Positions 34,641-44,553 are shown, counted from the first letter of the stretch. The stretch: 64,000 nt of DNA from an uncultured Poribacteria bacterium (GCA_958295855.1 OY282383.1:2646481-2710480), one strand, 5' to 3'. A program made the numbers and translations. The notes: generated by a model from the sequence alone, not told the origin.

Positions 34641-36848
34641 ATGAACCGTTCCTACAAGCGCCAACGTTCAGCGCGCGCGCTGCTCTTTTCAGGCATCGTC
34701 CATCTCTGCTTCGCCATCATTTTTATGTTCTCGTTCTATACCCAGAGACAACCTAACAGTGAAGACGCGCTGGCGGTGGAACTGCTCAATCCGAAAGCCT
34801 CCCCGGAACAACGTCGTACACTCAAACCGCCTCCGCGTAAAAAACTACGGACACCACAGCAGACAGATGCTTCTACCGAGGCAAACCAACGACATCTGGA
34901 CGTGATAGCTTCTGCAAATTTAATCGATGAAACGCTTCAGCAATCGAAGGCGGCACTCCTGCACAGCGCGACACAATCCGTGTCAGATGTAGAGACGACG
35001 CTTCCTGCCGTGACGACAGAGGCAAAGCGGTTCAATAGTCGGATAACACCGCTCCCTGAATCTGTGGCAAGCCCGTTTGAAACCACAGCGGGGGCAGGTG
35101 TGGATAGTTTTCGGCAACGCGTCAAAGGCGAAGGCGGAGATGGGTTTCACAGGCTTGAATCTACCGGCGCATCTGAGATCGGTACCGTCGGCGATGGTGA
35201 AGGAGAGGGCGGCAGTGGGCAAGGGGAAGGTGGGACACGTCCGTTTGCCGAGGCACTCAAACGCATTGCCGACCATATCCTCGGAACACGAGAATTGGAC
35301 AAGGTGAATGTCGTCTTTGTGATGGACACCAGCGCAAGTATGCGCGATAACATCCAACAAGTTGCAGCAAATCTGTTCGCGATGACCGATGCGTTTGATC
35401 TTGTCAATTTGGAGTATCACCTCGGCATGTCTGAATTTAGTGTCCGGCGCGAAGGTCAAAAACTAGAAATCCGCTCTTTATTACCCGATGTCGGCATGTT
35501 GCGCAGGCGGATGCAAAAAGCCACATTGAGCGGCGATGAACATGCGCTTGATGCTCTCACGGACACACCCTACTATATTGATTTTCATGCCGACGCTGAT
35601 AAATATCTCATCCTCGTAACCGACGAACCAGCGACAACTCGTATGAAAAAGGACGGGGCGTATACAATGATGCGGGAGAAGATTATCGATGAGTACCAAC
35701 TTGAACAGATTCGGGTCAACGTACTCGGGCACCCAGAGCCATTTCAGCAGCAGTTAGCGGAGCTGACAGGTGGGCTGTGGCAGCGAATTCCCGGGAACAT
35801 TGGCAGTGCTACGACTCTCCCAAGTACCCGCGGCGAGAATGAAGGATTTCTCAAGGTTTTTCGGGAAATCGCTACAGATATTCGACGAAACGCGGGAAGG
35901 TTGTTGTTTAGCCTAGAGTCAAAGTTTGAGGTATTCCTTGAAGATGGCGATGTTCCGATGAAAAAACTACTACGTGAATTCAGGAAAAACGGTATCCGGT
36001 TAAATGATTCGGGGAACCTCTCTCAAAGTGCAACGATATGGGAAAAACAGGAGAATGACCTGTGGGTGATGACTGACTACGCGAACGGGCGAATCTATAC
36101 TATTCGCAAAGAAGGCAATAAATTGAACGTTTATGCAGGTGTCTACCCAGAAAGTTGGAACCTCTCTGTTAATCTTACTGCGCTAACCCAACAGCGCGGC
36201 AACAGATGGCTCATAAACGACCGGCGGAGTCGACGTATGTATACCGTCCGAAACGAAAACAACCGATTGAATATCTACACCGGGGCAGGATTGAGTACAT
36301 CGCCTGACAAGGCAGTAAAGGGATTTGAGCCCGCCGTGGACATCGTTGTCATGCTGGATTATAGCCGGAGTATGGGTGGCAAATCCCAAGCAATTATGCT
36401 CGGTTTAAGCACACTCATCGGCAGATTAGATATTCTACCGATAAAGTATCGGATTGGGCTCATCCGTTTCGCGGAGGCGAAAGATACCATCAAGGTTATC
36501 AACGGCGCGGTTGTCACACAGATGCCGCTCAACGAAGCGATGTTGGAAAGCTACATGGAAGATGCCTTTGGCGGAGATGAACACCTCATTGACGCAATTG
36601 TAGAAGGCGTTCCGAAGGTGAAATTCAGCCCGTATGCAAGCCGATTCCTGCTCATTTTGACAGATGAGCCCACGACAGGAACCTATCCGCCTGAGCGCGC
36701 GCTCAGTCTCTGTCAGTCGCTAGGCATCCGTGCCTATGTCATTGGCCATCCGAATCCCACAGATTTTCAAAGAATGCTCGCTGAACAAACGGGAGCACGT
36801 TTCTTCCAGATGCCCAAACACCTCAAGAAGGGGTATCCAAACCAATAA
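34641..36848 (+). CDS. Membrane-anchored protein with two von Willebrand factor A domains
   Basis: 735 residues. Residues 14-34 form one membrane helix; a proline/basic linker (KPPPRKKLR) recalls TonB-type anchors. A low-complexity Gly/Glu linker lies at 161-199. VWA domain 1 has the MIDAS DTSAS (D229, S231, S233) and the later VTDEPAT. Between the domains are two repeats of a WLxNDRRSRRMYTVR / NDLWVMTDYANGRIYTIR type. VWA domain 2 has DYSRS (D573, S575, S577) and LTDEPTT. Both metal sites look complete, so both domains may bind ligands through Mg. ATG with GGAG upstream. moaB follows 14 bases downstream. Partner unknown. Confidence 0.85.
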   Translation: MNRSYKRQRSARALLFSGIVHLCFAIIFMFSFYTQRQPNSEDALAVELLNPKASPEQRRTLKPPPRKKLRTPQQTDASTEANQRHLDVIASANLIDETLQQSKAALLHSATQSVSDVETTLPAVTTEAKRFNSRITPLPESVASPFETTAGAGVDSFRQRVKGEGGDGFHRLESTGASEIGTVGDGEGEGGSGQGEGGTRPFAEALKRIADHILGTRELDKVNVVFVMDTSASMRDNIQQVAANLFAMTDAFDLVNLEYHLGMSEFSVRREGQKLEIRSLLPDVGMLRRRMQKATLSGDEHALDALTDTPYYIDFHADADKYLILVTDEPATTRMKKDGAYTMMREKIIDEYQLEQIRVNVLGHPEPFQQQLAELTGGLWQRIPGNIGSATTLPSTRGENEGFLKVFREIATDIRRNAGRLLFSLESKFEVFLEDGDVPMKKLLREFRKNGIRLNDSGNLSQSATIWEKQENDLWVMTDYANGRIYTIRKEGNKLNVYAGVYPESWNLSVNLTALTQQRGNRWLINDRRSRRMYTVRNENNRLNIYTGAGLSTSPDKAVKGFEPAVDIVVMLDYSRSMGGKSQAIMLGLSTLIGRLDILPIKYRIGLIRFAEAKDTIKVINGAVVTQMPLNEAMLESYMEDAFGGDEHLIDAIVEGVPKVKFSPYASRFLLILTDEPTTGTYPPERALSLCQSLGIRAYVIGHPNPTDFQRMLAEQTGARFFQMPKHLKKGYPNQ

Positions 36849-36862
36849 GATAGGAGGAAAGA

Positions 36863-37384
36863 ATGACAACAACTTCCACAAGTACACAACAACATCGAGA
36901 AATGGCAACCGAACAGGGTCCTGTCGCTGTCGCGATTGTCACCGTGAGTGACACACGGACGCCTGAAACAGACAAAAACGCAGCATTTCTACGCGAACAA
37001 CTCGCAGCAGAGGGAAATAGTGTCGCTGCCTACCAAATCATAAAAGACGAACCTGACCAGGTCGCATCAGTATTAGACAAAATGGCGGAAAGCGAGGCGC
37101 AGGTCATCCTATTCAACGGCGGCACCGGTATTGCCCCACGCGACACTACGTTCGACATTCTCAATCGCAAATTGGAAAAGACACTCCCCGGATTCGGCGA
37201 ACTTTTTCGGATGTTCAGTTATGAGCAGGTGGGTGCCGCCGCCATGCTGTCACGGGCGACAGCGGGAGTCTATCGCGGGAAAGTGGTTATTTCTACGCCC
37301 GGTTCGACAGCCGCGGTGCAGTTGGCGTGGGGAAAACTCATCGGGCCCGAGCTTCAGCACTTAGCCTGGGAGGTAGGCCGTTAA
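36863..37384 (+). CDS. moaB: MoaB/Mog-type molybdopterin adenylyltransferase-like protein
   Basis: 173 residues, ATG with AGGAGG seven bases upstream. It adenylylates molybdopterin before metal insertion. Motifs: [16 protein letters not shown] near the start, [13 protein letters not shown] in the middle and [13 protein letters not shown] near the end. The first ~18 residues are a non-conserved extension. A MocA-like transferase and a MoxR ATPase at 60.5-62.2 kb also point to molybdenum enzymes in this genome. Confidence 0.9.
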   Translation: MTTTSTSTQQHREMATEQGPVAVAIVTVSDTRTPETDKNAAFLREQLAAEGNSVAAYQIIKDEPDQVASVLDKMAESEAQVILFNGGTGIAPRDTTFDILNRKLEKTLPGFGELFRMFSYEQVGAAAMLSRATAGVYRGKVVISTPGSTAAVQLAWGKLIGPELQHLAWEVGR

Positions 37385-37472
37385 TTTCTTGTAGATGGGA
37401 TGTCACAGGTTTCGCCTGTTATCGCTTCTTGTCGGCGCGGAACCCAGTGCCCTCCCATTTTTTGGCAGGATT

Positions 37473-38360
37473 TTACAACAATTCGCGCGTAAAGGTATAC
37501 GCGTGCCGCAACCACGATGCGTAATAGATGCCGTTTGCATAGCAGAAATAGAGCATCTTCAAACCAACGATGCACATCAAGCAGCAGGATAACACAGCGA
37601 GCAGGCTGAAGTCCCAGATGCCCATCTTCAAGGTTCGCAGTGAAGTCCGCTGGTTTGCTGTATCCGGGGAAAATCCGCGGCTTTCAACAGATTCACCGAG
37701 GTGGGTTGCATGCCGAATGTTACCTGCCAGGATAGGCCGGAAACTATTGAGAGTGCCACGGATGGCGGCAAGTAGATTGAGCCGTAGGTAGCGGAACCCT
37801 CTTAATCGCTGTGAGCGGATGACAGCAGCGGTTTCGTTGGCAATCACCGGAATGAAATGCAGCGCGGTTGTTACCATAAACGCGAGTGTACCTGGCACAC
37901 GTAGTTGCACCAAGGCAAGGAGCAGGTCGCGGGGTTGTGTGCTCCAAACAATGAAGCACCCGATGACCAGGGTGGTGTTGAACCGGAGGGATTGAACAAT
38001 GCCATGAAATAGTCCCTCACGGTAGACTCGGATGCCGCCTGTTGCCTTTCCGATGAACGGCAATTCCGCTGGCACAAGCGTCAGTAAGACTGTGCGTGGG
38101 GACTCGTTATAGAAAATCGCTTGGCTGTAAATTAAGCCCCACGTGGTAAAAAAGAGGAAGACGAGAAGCAATCGGATTTGCCGTAATGTCGGCTTTGACA
38201 GTGCAACAAGCACAAGACTAGCGACGAAACATACTAGCAACGCGCTGGGACTATCTAGCAGAATGACGAGACACCCGCTGATGAGCATCATAAGGATTTT
38301 TGTTCGAGGTTCCAGTTTGGTATTGTCCACAGCCAATTTTCCTTTTTCTATAGAAGCCAT
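37473..38360 (-). CDS. ecfT: Energy-coupling factor transporter transmembrane protein (EcfT/CbiQ family)
   Basis: About 295 residues from the ATG at 38360; the frame continues to 38510 but would overlap the ATPase gene and include a repeat. It has five or so membrane segments (LISGCLVILLDSPSALLVCF, LLLVFLFFTTWGLIYSQ, LVIGCFIVW and others) and the coupling helix motif RSQRLRGFRY with a second ESRGFSPD near the end, which contact the ATPases. With the double ATPase it forms the energising unit for vitamin or metal uptake. The substrate-binding S component is not in the window. Confidence 0.85.
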   Translation of the reverse strand: MASIEKGKLAVDNTKLEPRTKILMMLISGCLVILLDSPSALLVCFVASLVLVALSKPTLRQIRLLLVFLFFTTWGLIYSQAIFYNESPRTVLLTLVPAELPFIGKATGGIRVYREGLFHGIVQSLRFNTTLVIGCFIVWSTQPRDLLLALVQLRVPGTLAFMVTTALHFIPVIANETAAVIRSQRLRGFRYLRLNLLAAIRGTLNSFRPILAGNIRHATHLGESVESRGFSPDTANQRTSLRTLKMGIWDFSLLAVLSCCLMCIVGLKMLYFCYANGIYYASWLRHAYTFTRELL

Positions 38361-38388
38361 GCCACAGTGCTCGGATGCCTTTTCTTCT

Positions 38389-38420
38389 TGTAGGCGCGGT
38401 TTCCAACCGCGCTTTTTCCT
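38389..38420. repeat. Short dispersed palindrome, GCGCGGTTTCCAACCGCGC
   Basis: Follows TTGTAG as other copies do, with a pyrimidine-rich T run after it. It lies between the ATPase and EcfT genes and could also act as a weak terminator. Confidence 0.55.
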
Positions 38421-38424
38421 ATTG

Positions 38425-39990
38425 TTAAACGGCTCGATTTTCCCCAAATACCAGCGATGCCTGCTGCAGGAGCTCCGGGGCCGCAAAAGCGACATCGGGT
38501 GTGCCATCAAAAATTAATTCGCCTTCGCGCAGCAACAGGACGCGGTCGGCGTATTTTAAGGTAAGTTCCGCATCATGCGTTGCGAAAATGAGGCTCTTAT
38601 TCTCTCGCCTGATTTCGTCGCAAAGTTCGTCCATCAACTGATGGAGGTGCTGTGCGTCTTGACCTGTGGTGGGCTCATCGAGCAGAAAGAGGTGTGGGTG
38701 TAGCGAAAAGGTTGCAGCGACAGCGACGCGCTGCCGTTGCCCTCGTGATAGGGCGTACGGTGCCTCTGAGGCAAGATTTCCTAGGTCAAACTGTGTAAGT
38801 GTCACGTTAACCCGGGTGTCGCGTGTTTTCGGAGGGAATTTGAGGTTTTTGGGACCAAATGCTACCTCATCTCTAACGGTTTCTGCTTGTAGCAACAGGT
38901 CAGGGTTCTGAAAAACGATACCCACTTTTCCCGCTAACTGATGGAGTTTCATGCGTTTCAGTGCTGTTCCGGCAACCGCAATTTCCCCCGCCGAAGGGCG
39001 AAGCAAGCCTGCTATCAGGTGAACTAGCGTTGTCTTCCCAGACCCGTTTGCCCCCATGATGGCTATTATTTCACCGCGGGTTACTGTACAAGCAATTGAT
39101 TTTAGCGCGTGCTTATCGGTGTTTGGATACTTAAAACTGAGCGAGCGGATGTCGAGCATTGGAGATTGCGGCGAGGCATCATTTCGCGATGGCACATTTA
39201 ATTTTTCGTTTGCGCGCTTAGCAAACTCGCCTATCGAGGCGTTCTCTGTTTGCGGCACTTGCACGCCCAAACGATAATACGGGGTGAGCTCTCGAAACGC
39301 AGCCGCTTTTGGTAAATCCAAGCAGAGCTGGCCTTCGTGCATAAGCCAAACACGGTTGCACAACGGTGCAACATCCCGGGTGCGATGGGTTGCCAAGATG
39401 ACTGTTATCCCTAGTTCCGTGTTTAACTGCTTCACGATGGTGAGGATGTCGCGCGTTGCACTCGGGTCGAGATAGCTGGTAGGTTCGTCGAGGAGCAGGA
39501 CTTGCGGTTGCATCGCACAGATAGCAGCGAGGGCGACGCGTTGTTTTTCACCGCCGGAGAGTTCTAAAATCCGCCGTGCTTGGAATCCGGGAAGCCTGAC
39601 CTGTTTCAAGGCGAGAGCCACCCGGTTTTTAATTTTTTCAGGTGGGAGACCGAGGTTTTCAAGGCCAAAGGCGATTTCGTCTTCGACTAACGTGCAAAAG
39701 AGCTGCCTGTCGGGATCCTGGAAAAGCAGCGCAACCTGCCGGCATGTAGCCGCAAGCGGTTGCTCGGCTACGTTTTTGCCGTTGAGCCGGACAGCACCGC
39801 TGAGCGTTCCCGCCGACGCGTATGGGATTAAGCCGTTCATCGTTCGCAGTAACGTAGATTTCCCGCAACCTGTTGGGCCAGTTAGCAGGACAAAATCGCC
39901 GGGAGCAATGCTGGCACTGATGCCCCGAAGCGTGGGGGCGTTTCGGCTCGGATAGGTGAAACGGAGTTCCTGAATCTCTATATGGCTCAT
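38425..39990 (-). CDS. Fused double ATPase of an ECF transporter
   Basis: 521 residues from the ATG at 39990 (MSHIEIQEL); a longer start at 40023 is less likely. Two complete ABC ATPase domains: Walker A GPTGCGKST and signature LSGGEKQR in the first half, GANGSGKTT and the variant signature LSRGQRQR in the second, each with LLDEPT. It is equivalent to EcfA1 and EcfA2 joined, as in some archaeal and bacterial systems. Upstream of ecfT on the same strand, so the pair is probably one operon. Confidence 0.9.
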   Translation of the reverse strand: MSHIEIQELRFTYPSRNAPTLRGISASIAPGDFVLLTGPTGCGKSTLLRTMNGLIPYASAGTLSGAVRLNGKNVAEQPLAATCRQVALLFQDPDRQLFCTLVEDEIAFGLENLGLPPEKIKNRVALALKQVRLPGFQARRILELSGGEKQRVALAAICAMQPQVLLLDEPTSYLDPSATRDILTIVKQLNTELGITVILATHRTRDVAPLCNRVWLMHEGQLCLDLPKAAAFRELTPYYRLGVQVPQTENASIGEFAKRANEKLNVPSRNDASPQSPMLDIRSLSFKYPNTDKHALKSIACTVTRGEIIAIMGANGSGKTTLVHLIAGLLRPSAGEIAVAGTALKRMKLHQLAGKVGIVFQNPDLLLQAETVRDEVAFGPKNLKFPPKTRDTRVNVTLTQFDLGNLASEAPYALSRGQRQRVAVAATFSLHPHLFLLDEPTTGQDAQHLHQLMDELCDEIRRENKSLIFATHDAELTLKYADRVLLLREGELIFDGTPDVAFAAPELLQQASLVFGENRAV

Positions 39991-40036
39991 CGCAGGGTAA
40001 GGCGCGGGGCACCGGGACATCACGCTACAATGAAAA

Positions 40037-40074
40037 TGTAGCAGCTGCGAGGCCCGGGAGCCTCGCGCTGCAAG
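40037..40074. repeat. Short dispersed palindrome, GCGAGGC/GCCTCGC
   Basis: GTAGCAGCTGCGAGGCCCGG then GAGCCTCGCGCTGC; GCGAGGC pairs with GCCTCGC. It lies in the gap between the radical SAM and double ATPase genes. Confidence 0.55.
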
Positions 40075-40097
40075 GGGGTGGCGAGCCCAGCTGGGTG

Positions 40098-42095
40098 CTA
40101 CCGCAATGCTTCGATTTGCACAGGGGCAAAACCGAAAAGCTGTTCTAAATGCCGTGTGACAGATTCTTGGAAAGCGTCAAACGTCTCCTGGACGTTCTGC
40201 TTGAAATCGTCGTGGAGTTGTTCGTACTGGCTTCCGACCCGTTCAGAGAGCTCTTGGACATAAGCCTGCACCTCGCCGAGTCGTTCACTTTGCGCTTTAG
40301 CGAATGTGCCAACAGCCTCTTTGAAAGCCTTCAGTTCAGCTTCCAAATACTCCTTGAACACCGATGTCTGAAAACCAGCCAAGGCAGCACCCGCCGCGTA
40401 TTGAAAATCCTCGTGAATTGCTTCATACTCTTTCCTGACTCGCGTGAAGAGTTGATGCGAATAACGAATGATTTCACTCATCCGGGCACCTTGGGCTTGT
40501 GCACTGTTTTCACTTTCTGCGGGGCCGACCTTCTCCTTAAACGTTTCTATTTCACTAGCTAAGAAGTTTCTGAAATCTTCAACAGCCAGGGTGTGCCGCG
40601 TCGTTTTCTCCAGATGGTAGCCCATAACAGCCAATCTGATAGCTTCCGGGAACATGGCAGGATAGTCTTTAAGCACCTTCGCCAAAAATCGGATGTACGC
40701 TGGCCCCTGCTTGGAAAAAAGTTGCCGTTTGAGCGAACGAAGGAATGCGAGAAACTCGCTTTTTGTAGCAGATCTGACATTGTGCGCGTTGCGAGGCATG
40801 TGCTGCAGCAATGTCAAACACCGTTCAAAATAGTACTTCAAGGTCGGGTCATACAGGGTTGAGGTGACGCGCCGATACTCAGCGAGGAGTTTCTCGCGTG
40901 GCATTTCCGGGACGAAATTCAGGCTCATGTCGGTGTTATTGCCGCTCGATTCTACAAGTAACCGGTCTTCCTGTTTCAACCGGTGCCAGAGGTCCGTTTC
41001 CTTCAGCGCGGTTAACAGCCCTGCCATTGCCATCGGGATGCCGGCTTCTTGGATAAAATCAATGTGCGAATCAAACTCGGTATCGCCATCAAGCCCAATA
41101 ATAAAACCGCCAGTGACTTCGATGCCTTTGCTCTGTATTTTTCTAACGGCGCGGAGCAGGTAACTGCCGGCATCTTCATCTTTGCTGGTATTCTGTCCCT
41201 TGGAGGTACTGAGCAGTGCCGCATCATTGGGGCTCTCGATTCCGAGGAAGACCATGTTAAACCCTGCCTCGGTCATTTCATCCAGCATCTCAGGGATTTC
41301 AACGAGGTTTACACTGGCTTCAGTATAGAGTGAAAAGGGGTATTGGCGTGCTTCCTGCCATTCGGTGATAGCGGGGAGCAAACGCATCGCGTCGCGTTTA
41401 TTGCCGATAAAGTTGTCATCAACCACGAACATCGCGCCCTTCCAGCCGAGTTTGTAGAGCATCTCAAATTCAGCGAGCATCTGCTCGTTAGTTTTGGTGC
41501 GCGGCACTCGCCCAAACAACTTTGTAATATCACAGAATTCGCAATTGAAAGGGCACCCGCGAGAAAACTGGAGTGCCATAGAACCGTAAGCATTGATATC
41601 GATGAGATCATAGCGGGGCAAGGGTGTTTTCGTGATATCCGGTTTCCGGGTTTCGCGATAGACATCCTTGGCACTGCCGCTCTCAAAATCGGTTAAGAAG
41701 TCTTCAAAGGTTTCTTCAACTTCGCCAAAGAGAAAATGGTTAATGGTACCATCGGTTTCCTCTCTGATGTTATCGTAGTAGGAGGTGGGATGCGGGCCGC
41801 CTGAAACAACTGGCACCTCTGCACGATTACAACGTTGAACCACCTCATACAAAGACTCCTTCTGAACAATCATCGTCGAAGTGAGCACAACATCTGCCCA
41901 TTCCAGATGCGCGTCTGTCAGCGGCTCAATGTTCATATCGACGACTTCTAACTGGTAATTCTTGGGGAACATGCCTGCGATTGTCAATAAGCCCAGAGGG
42001 GGCATTGATGATTTTTTCTCGACAAACTCCAAAGCGTACTTAAATCCCCAATAAGAGGGAGGGAACTCCGGATAAACGAATAAGGCGTTCGGCAT
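40098..42095 (-). CDS. B12-binding radical SAM protein (DUF4070-type) with helical C-terminal tail
   Basis: 665 residues. The N-terminus resembles a cobalamin-binding fold (MPPLGLLTIAGMFP, VSGGPHPT). The radical SAM cluster motif is C181, C185, C188 in SRGCPFNCEFCDI, followed by GRVPRTK, a pairing typical of the DUF4070 group that includes hopanoid methylases. The core ends near residue 470. The last ~170 residues are long charged helices with coiled-coil character (ASEIETFKEKV, ELSERVGSQYEQLHDDF), not a usual part of the family as I know it. It probably methylates or rearranges an unactivated carbon. Substrate unknown; no hopanoid genes nearby. Confidence 0.85.
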   Translation of the reverse strand: MPNALFVYPEFPPSYWGFKYALEFVEKKSSMPPLGLLTIAGMFPKNYQLEVVDMNIEPLTDAHLEWADVVLTSTMIVQKESLYEVVQRCNRAEVPVVSGGPHPTSYYDNIREETDGTINHFLFGEVEETFEDFLTDFESGSAKDVYRETRKPDITKTPLPRYDLIDINAYGSMALQFSRGCPFNCEFCDITKLFGRVPRTKTNEQMLAEFEMLYKLGWKGAMFVVDDNFIGNKRDAMRLLPAITEWQEARQYPFSLYTEASVNLVEIPEMLDEMTEAGFNMVFLGIESPNDAALLSTSKGQNTSKDEDAGSYLLRAVRKIQSKGIEVTGGFIIGLDGDTEFDSHIDFIQEAGIPMAMAGLLTALKETDLWHRLKQEDRLLVESSGNNTDMSLNFVPEMPREKLLAEYRRVTSTLYDPTLKYYFERCLTLLQHMPRNAHNVRSATKSEFLAFLRSLKRQLFSKQGPAYIRFLAKVLKDYPAMFPEAIRLAVMGYHLEKTTRHTLAVEDFRNFLASEIETFKEKVGPAESENSAQAQGARMSEIIRYSHQLFTRVRKEYEAIHEDFQYAAGAALAGFQTSVFKEYLEAELKAFKEAVGTFAKAQSERLGEVQAYVQELSERVGSQYEQLHDDFKQNVQETFDAFQESVTRHLEQLFGFAPVQIEALR

Positions 42096-42179
42096 AATAT
42101 GTGCAGATCTCCTTAAGGGCGCAACTTACAGGCCCCTATTGCCAAAATTTGCGAATAAACAAAAATATATCAACCTCAG

Positions 42180-42383
42180 TTATATGATACTACAATTTGC
42201 ATTTTTTGTCAAATTAAAATATTTTTCAGCCGGCACATTTATAGTAAAGTTTCTAATTACTGATACGCTCTCATAGGAATCAACGCCGAATGCGCATAGC
42301 ACATTCGCAGCGGTGTCAGTCATAGTCAATGGTTTTCCATTCTTTAGTTCCGTAGGGACGATATGTTTATAGAATTCTTGCAT
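42180..42383 (-). CDS. Possible small protein or gene fragment
   Basis: About 67 residues (starts MQEFYKHIVPTEL); an ATG five codons earlier is also in frame. Composition looks protein-like, but there is no ribosome site, no recognised family, and its 3' end overlaps the likely promoter of the radical SAM gene. May be a decayed remnant. Confidence 0.25.
   Translation of the reverse strand: MQEFYKHIVPTELKNGKPLTMTDTAANVLCAFGVDSYESVSVIRNFTINVPAEKYFNLTKNANCSII
42184..42212 (-). promoter_or_regulatory. Promoter for the radical SAM gene
   Basis: Minus strand TTGACA, 17 bases, TATCAT; leader about 80 bases to the ATG at 42095. Confidence 0.65.
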
Positions 42384-42435
42384 GGAAGTACCGGGCATGC
42401 TAAAATATTCCTATCAGGCGCGATGGAGGCAACAG

Positions 42436-44421
42436 ATGAACAAATACCGGCCCGCACGATTCACCATACTTCTCAGTGGTTTACTTCTGTATTTTTTTTC
42501 CACCGTTCTTACAATCCTACACGGGGTTGAACAGCGTGAGACTGCTGTGATGGAAGAGGGTTCCACTCTGGAGCAGACAGCCAAAGGAAACTCCTCCGAC
42601 GATAAGGCACCGCAAACAACAGAAACCCAGTACCGCCTTTACCAGATGCGTTTTGAGGGCAACGAACATTTAAATCAGAAAACGTTGACAAATCTCTTTA
42701 GGTTACAGGAAGGGCAAGCATACTCCCGTCCGGAAATTATAGCGGGCTTTGAGCGAATCCTCTCGGCGTATCGGAGAGCGGGGTTTGTGTTCGCGGAGAT
42801 AACTCCCGAAACGCGCTTGGAAAGCGCGAAGAAACACCCCAGCAAAAACCCTACAAAAAGTGCTCCAATTTCAGTGGAGCAGGTGTCGCTGAAGATAAGC
42901 ATTGTTGAAGGCAAACGGGTTCGCACAGGTGTGCTAACCCTTGAGGGTAACCAACGCTTTTCTGAATCTGAAATCCGCGATGAACTCGGCTTGCGGCAAG
43001 GGCAGCTTTTCACACAACTTGCGTTGGAACGTGGCATTGAAAGAATTCAGACGTTGTATAGCGAACAGGGGTACCCAAAAGTTGAGGTTGAACCTACGGA
43101 CTTTCAACTTTCATCAGAGACAGGCACCGTTGACTTTCAGTTGAATATCCGCGAAGGTTCGCACATCCGAATTGGGGAGGTTAAGGTAAGCGGACTTCAG
43201 AAAACAAAAACGGAGGTGGTACTCCGAGAAATTCCTGTTAAGCCCAGCCAACGCTTCGATCAGCGTACTATTGACACGAGCTACCGCCGCCTGAGAAATT
43301 TAGGCTATTTCTATCAAATTAATCCCAATTTGCTGGAGGCGGGTGAAACGGAGGATAGGATTAACTTCCATGCACAGGTAACCGAGGCGCGCACAGGGAG
43401 ATTGAGCGGGGTTATCGGGTACGCGCCGCCAGATTCGGAGGCTGATGCCGCACCACAACTCACGGGTGTGCTTGAAGCGCGTGAAACTAACCTGTTGGGG
43501 ACAGGCAGACAGGTTAACTTCTATTGGAAATCCGGTTTGCTTAAAACCTTGCGCCTCGGCTATGAAGAACCGTGGATATTCGACAAGCCGATAACCATCG
43601 GTGTAGAATACGGGCAACTCAAACAGCGCAATCCGGTTACCGAAACAGAGTCCGAAGAGCAATCGGGGAGTCTAAGTGGAAAAACTAATTTCGGGAGAAG
43701 TTTTGAAGGAAGTCTGACGCTAGGCTATAAAAAAATCAACGTTCCCGATGGGCATAGTTTGCAGGTTTCCGCTATTGAACCTGCGGGCTTTCTTTCACCG
43801 ATGGCAACTTCGCTTGATACCCAATTCCCCCTTGCGAATACAGGAGATATTGCGGCATTTGAGCAGCGCGCGTATAGCGGCACAAAGTATAGTATCACCC
43901 TTGGGTTGACGAGGGATACCCGCGACTATTTCCTAAATCCGACGCAGGGTAGACGAGATAGTATCGCCTTTGAGGTGTCGCGAAGCGATTTTCGGTTACG
44001 GAAGATCTGGCTCTCCTTACAGCAATATTTTCCAACGTGGCAGAAACAGACGGTTGCCATAGAGCTCCACGGTGCCGCCGCGTGGGGCATTAATATTCCG
44101 CCAACCGAACTGTTCTATCTCGGTGGTGCCAACACGCTGCGTGGTTATGATGAAGATTGGTTTTCCGGCCCTCGGCGCGTGTATGCAAATCTAGAATATC
44201 GGTTTCTTGTTGGACAGGCATCACAGGTTTTTGCCTTTACCGATTTGGGTGCTGTAACCTTCATAGAGCACCCCTCTGTTTTCGATACACTCCGGATAGG
44301 CTATGGATTTGGGGTGCGGCTTGAATCCAAGGGAGGCATCCTGCGGCTGGATTATGGGCTTGCAGCGGGAGACTCTGCGTTACGGGGAAAAATTCATGTC
44401 AATTTAGGTGCTTCGTTTTAG
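42436..44421 (+). CDS. Omp85-family outer-membrane assembly protein (BamA/TamA type)
   Basis: 661 residues from the ATG at 42436, which has GGAGG six bases upstream; an earlier ATG at 42382 lacks this. A signal peptide or anchor is followed by three POTRA domains (each with a GN/G-x-Q turn, at ~70-165, ~165-245 and ~245-325 of the longer frame) and a 16-strand barrel. LGGANTLRGYDEDWF contains the RGY motif of loop 6. The last residue is Phe, the usual outer-membrane signal. BamA normally has five POTRA domains, so a TamA-like or divergent BamA role is possible. No Skp or lipid A genes are adjacent. Confidence 0.88.
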   Translation: MNKYRPARFTILLSGLLLYFFSTVLTILHGVEQRETAVMEEGSTLEQTAKGNSSDDKAPQTTETQYRLYQMRFEGNEHLNQKTLTNLFRLQEGQAYSRPEIIAGFERILSAYRRAGFVFAEITPETRLESAKKHPSKNPTKSAPISVEQVSLKISIVEGKRVRTGVLTLEGNQRFSESEIRDELGLRQGQLFTQLALERGIERIQTLYSEQGYPKVEVEPTDFQLSSETGTVDFQLNIREGSHIRIGEVKVSGLQKTKTEVVLREIPVKPSQRFDQRTIDTSYRRLRNLGYFYQINPNLLEAGETEDRINFHAQVTEARTGRLSGVIGYAPPDSEADAAPQLTGVLEARETNLLGTGRQVNFYWKSGLLKTLRLGYEEPWIFDKPITIGVEYGQLKQRNPVTETESEEQSGSLSGKTNFGRSFEGSLTLGYKKINVPDGHSLQVSAIEPAGFLSPMATSLDTQFPLANTGDIAAFEQRAYSGTKYSITLGLTRDTRDYFLNPTQGRRDSIAFEVSRSDFRLRKIWLSLQQYFPTWQKQTVAIELHGAAAWGINIPPTELFYLGGANTLRGYDEDWFSGPRRVYANLEYRFLVGQASQVFAFTDLGAVTFIEHPSVFDTLRIGYGFGVRLESKGGILRLDYGLAAGDSALRGKIHVNLGASF

Positions 44422-44442
44422 GCTTATACGAAAGTGCGCTGA

Positions 44443-44467
44443 ATTGTAAGGGCGGAGCCCTGTCTCC
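44443..44467. repeat. Short dispersed element ATTGTAAGGGCGGAGCCCTG
   Basis: GGGCGGAGCCCTGTCTCC, an almost exact inverted copy of 59851-59880 and similar to 2768-2792. Lies between the Omp85 gene and the pckG promoter. Confidence 0.6.
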
Positions 44468-44497
44468 ATCCGTTTTCGTTTACACGTCGTTTTTAAT

Positions 44498-44526
44498 TTG
44501 CCAAGTGACAGAATTTATCGTAAAAT
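44498..44526 (+). promoter_or_regulatory. Promoter for pckG
   Basis: TTGCCA, 17 bases, TAAAAT; leader about 22 bases containing AAAGGAGG before the ATG at 44554. Confidence 0.6.
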
Positions 44527-44553
44527 ATACATGAACAACAAAAGGAGGATTAA

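Noticed and set aside
38361..38510. N-terminal extension of EcfT to 38510
   Set aside because: It overlaps the ATPase gene and runs through a dispersed palindrome; the ATG at 38360 gives the normal start.
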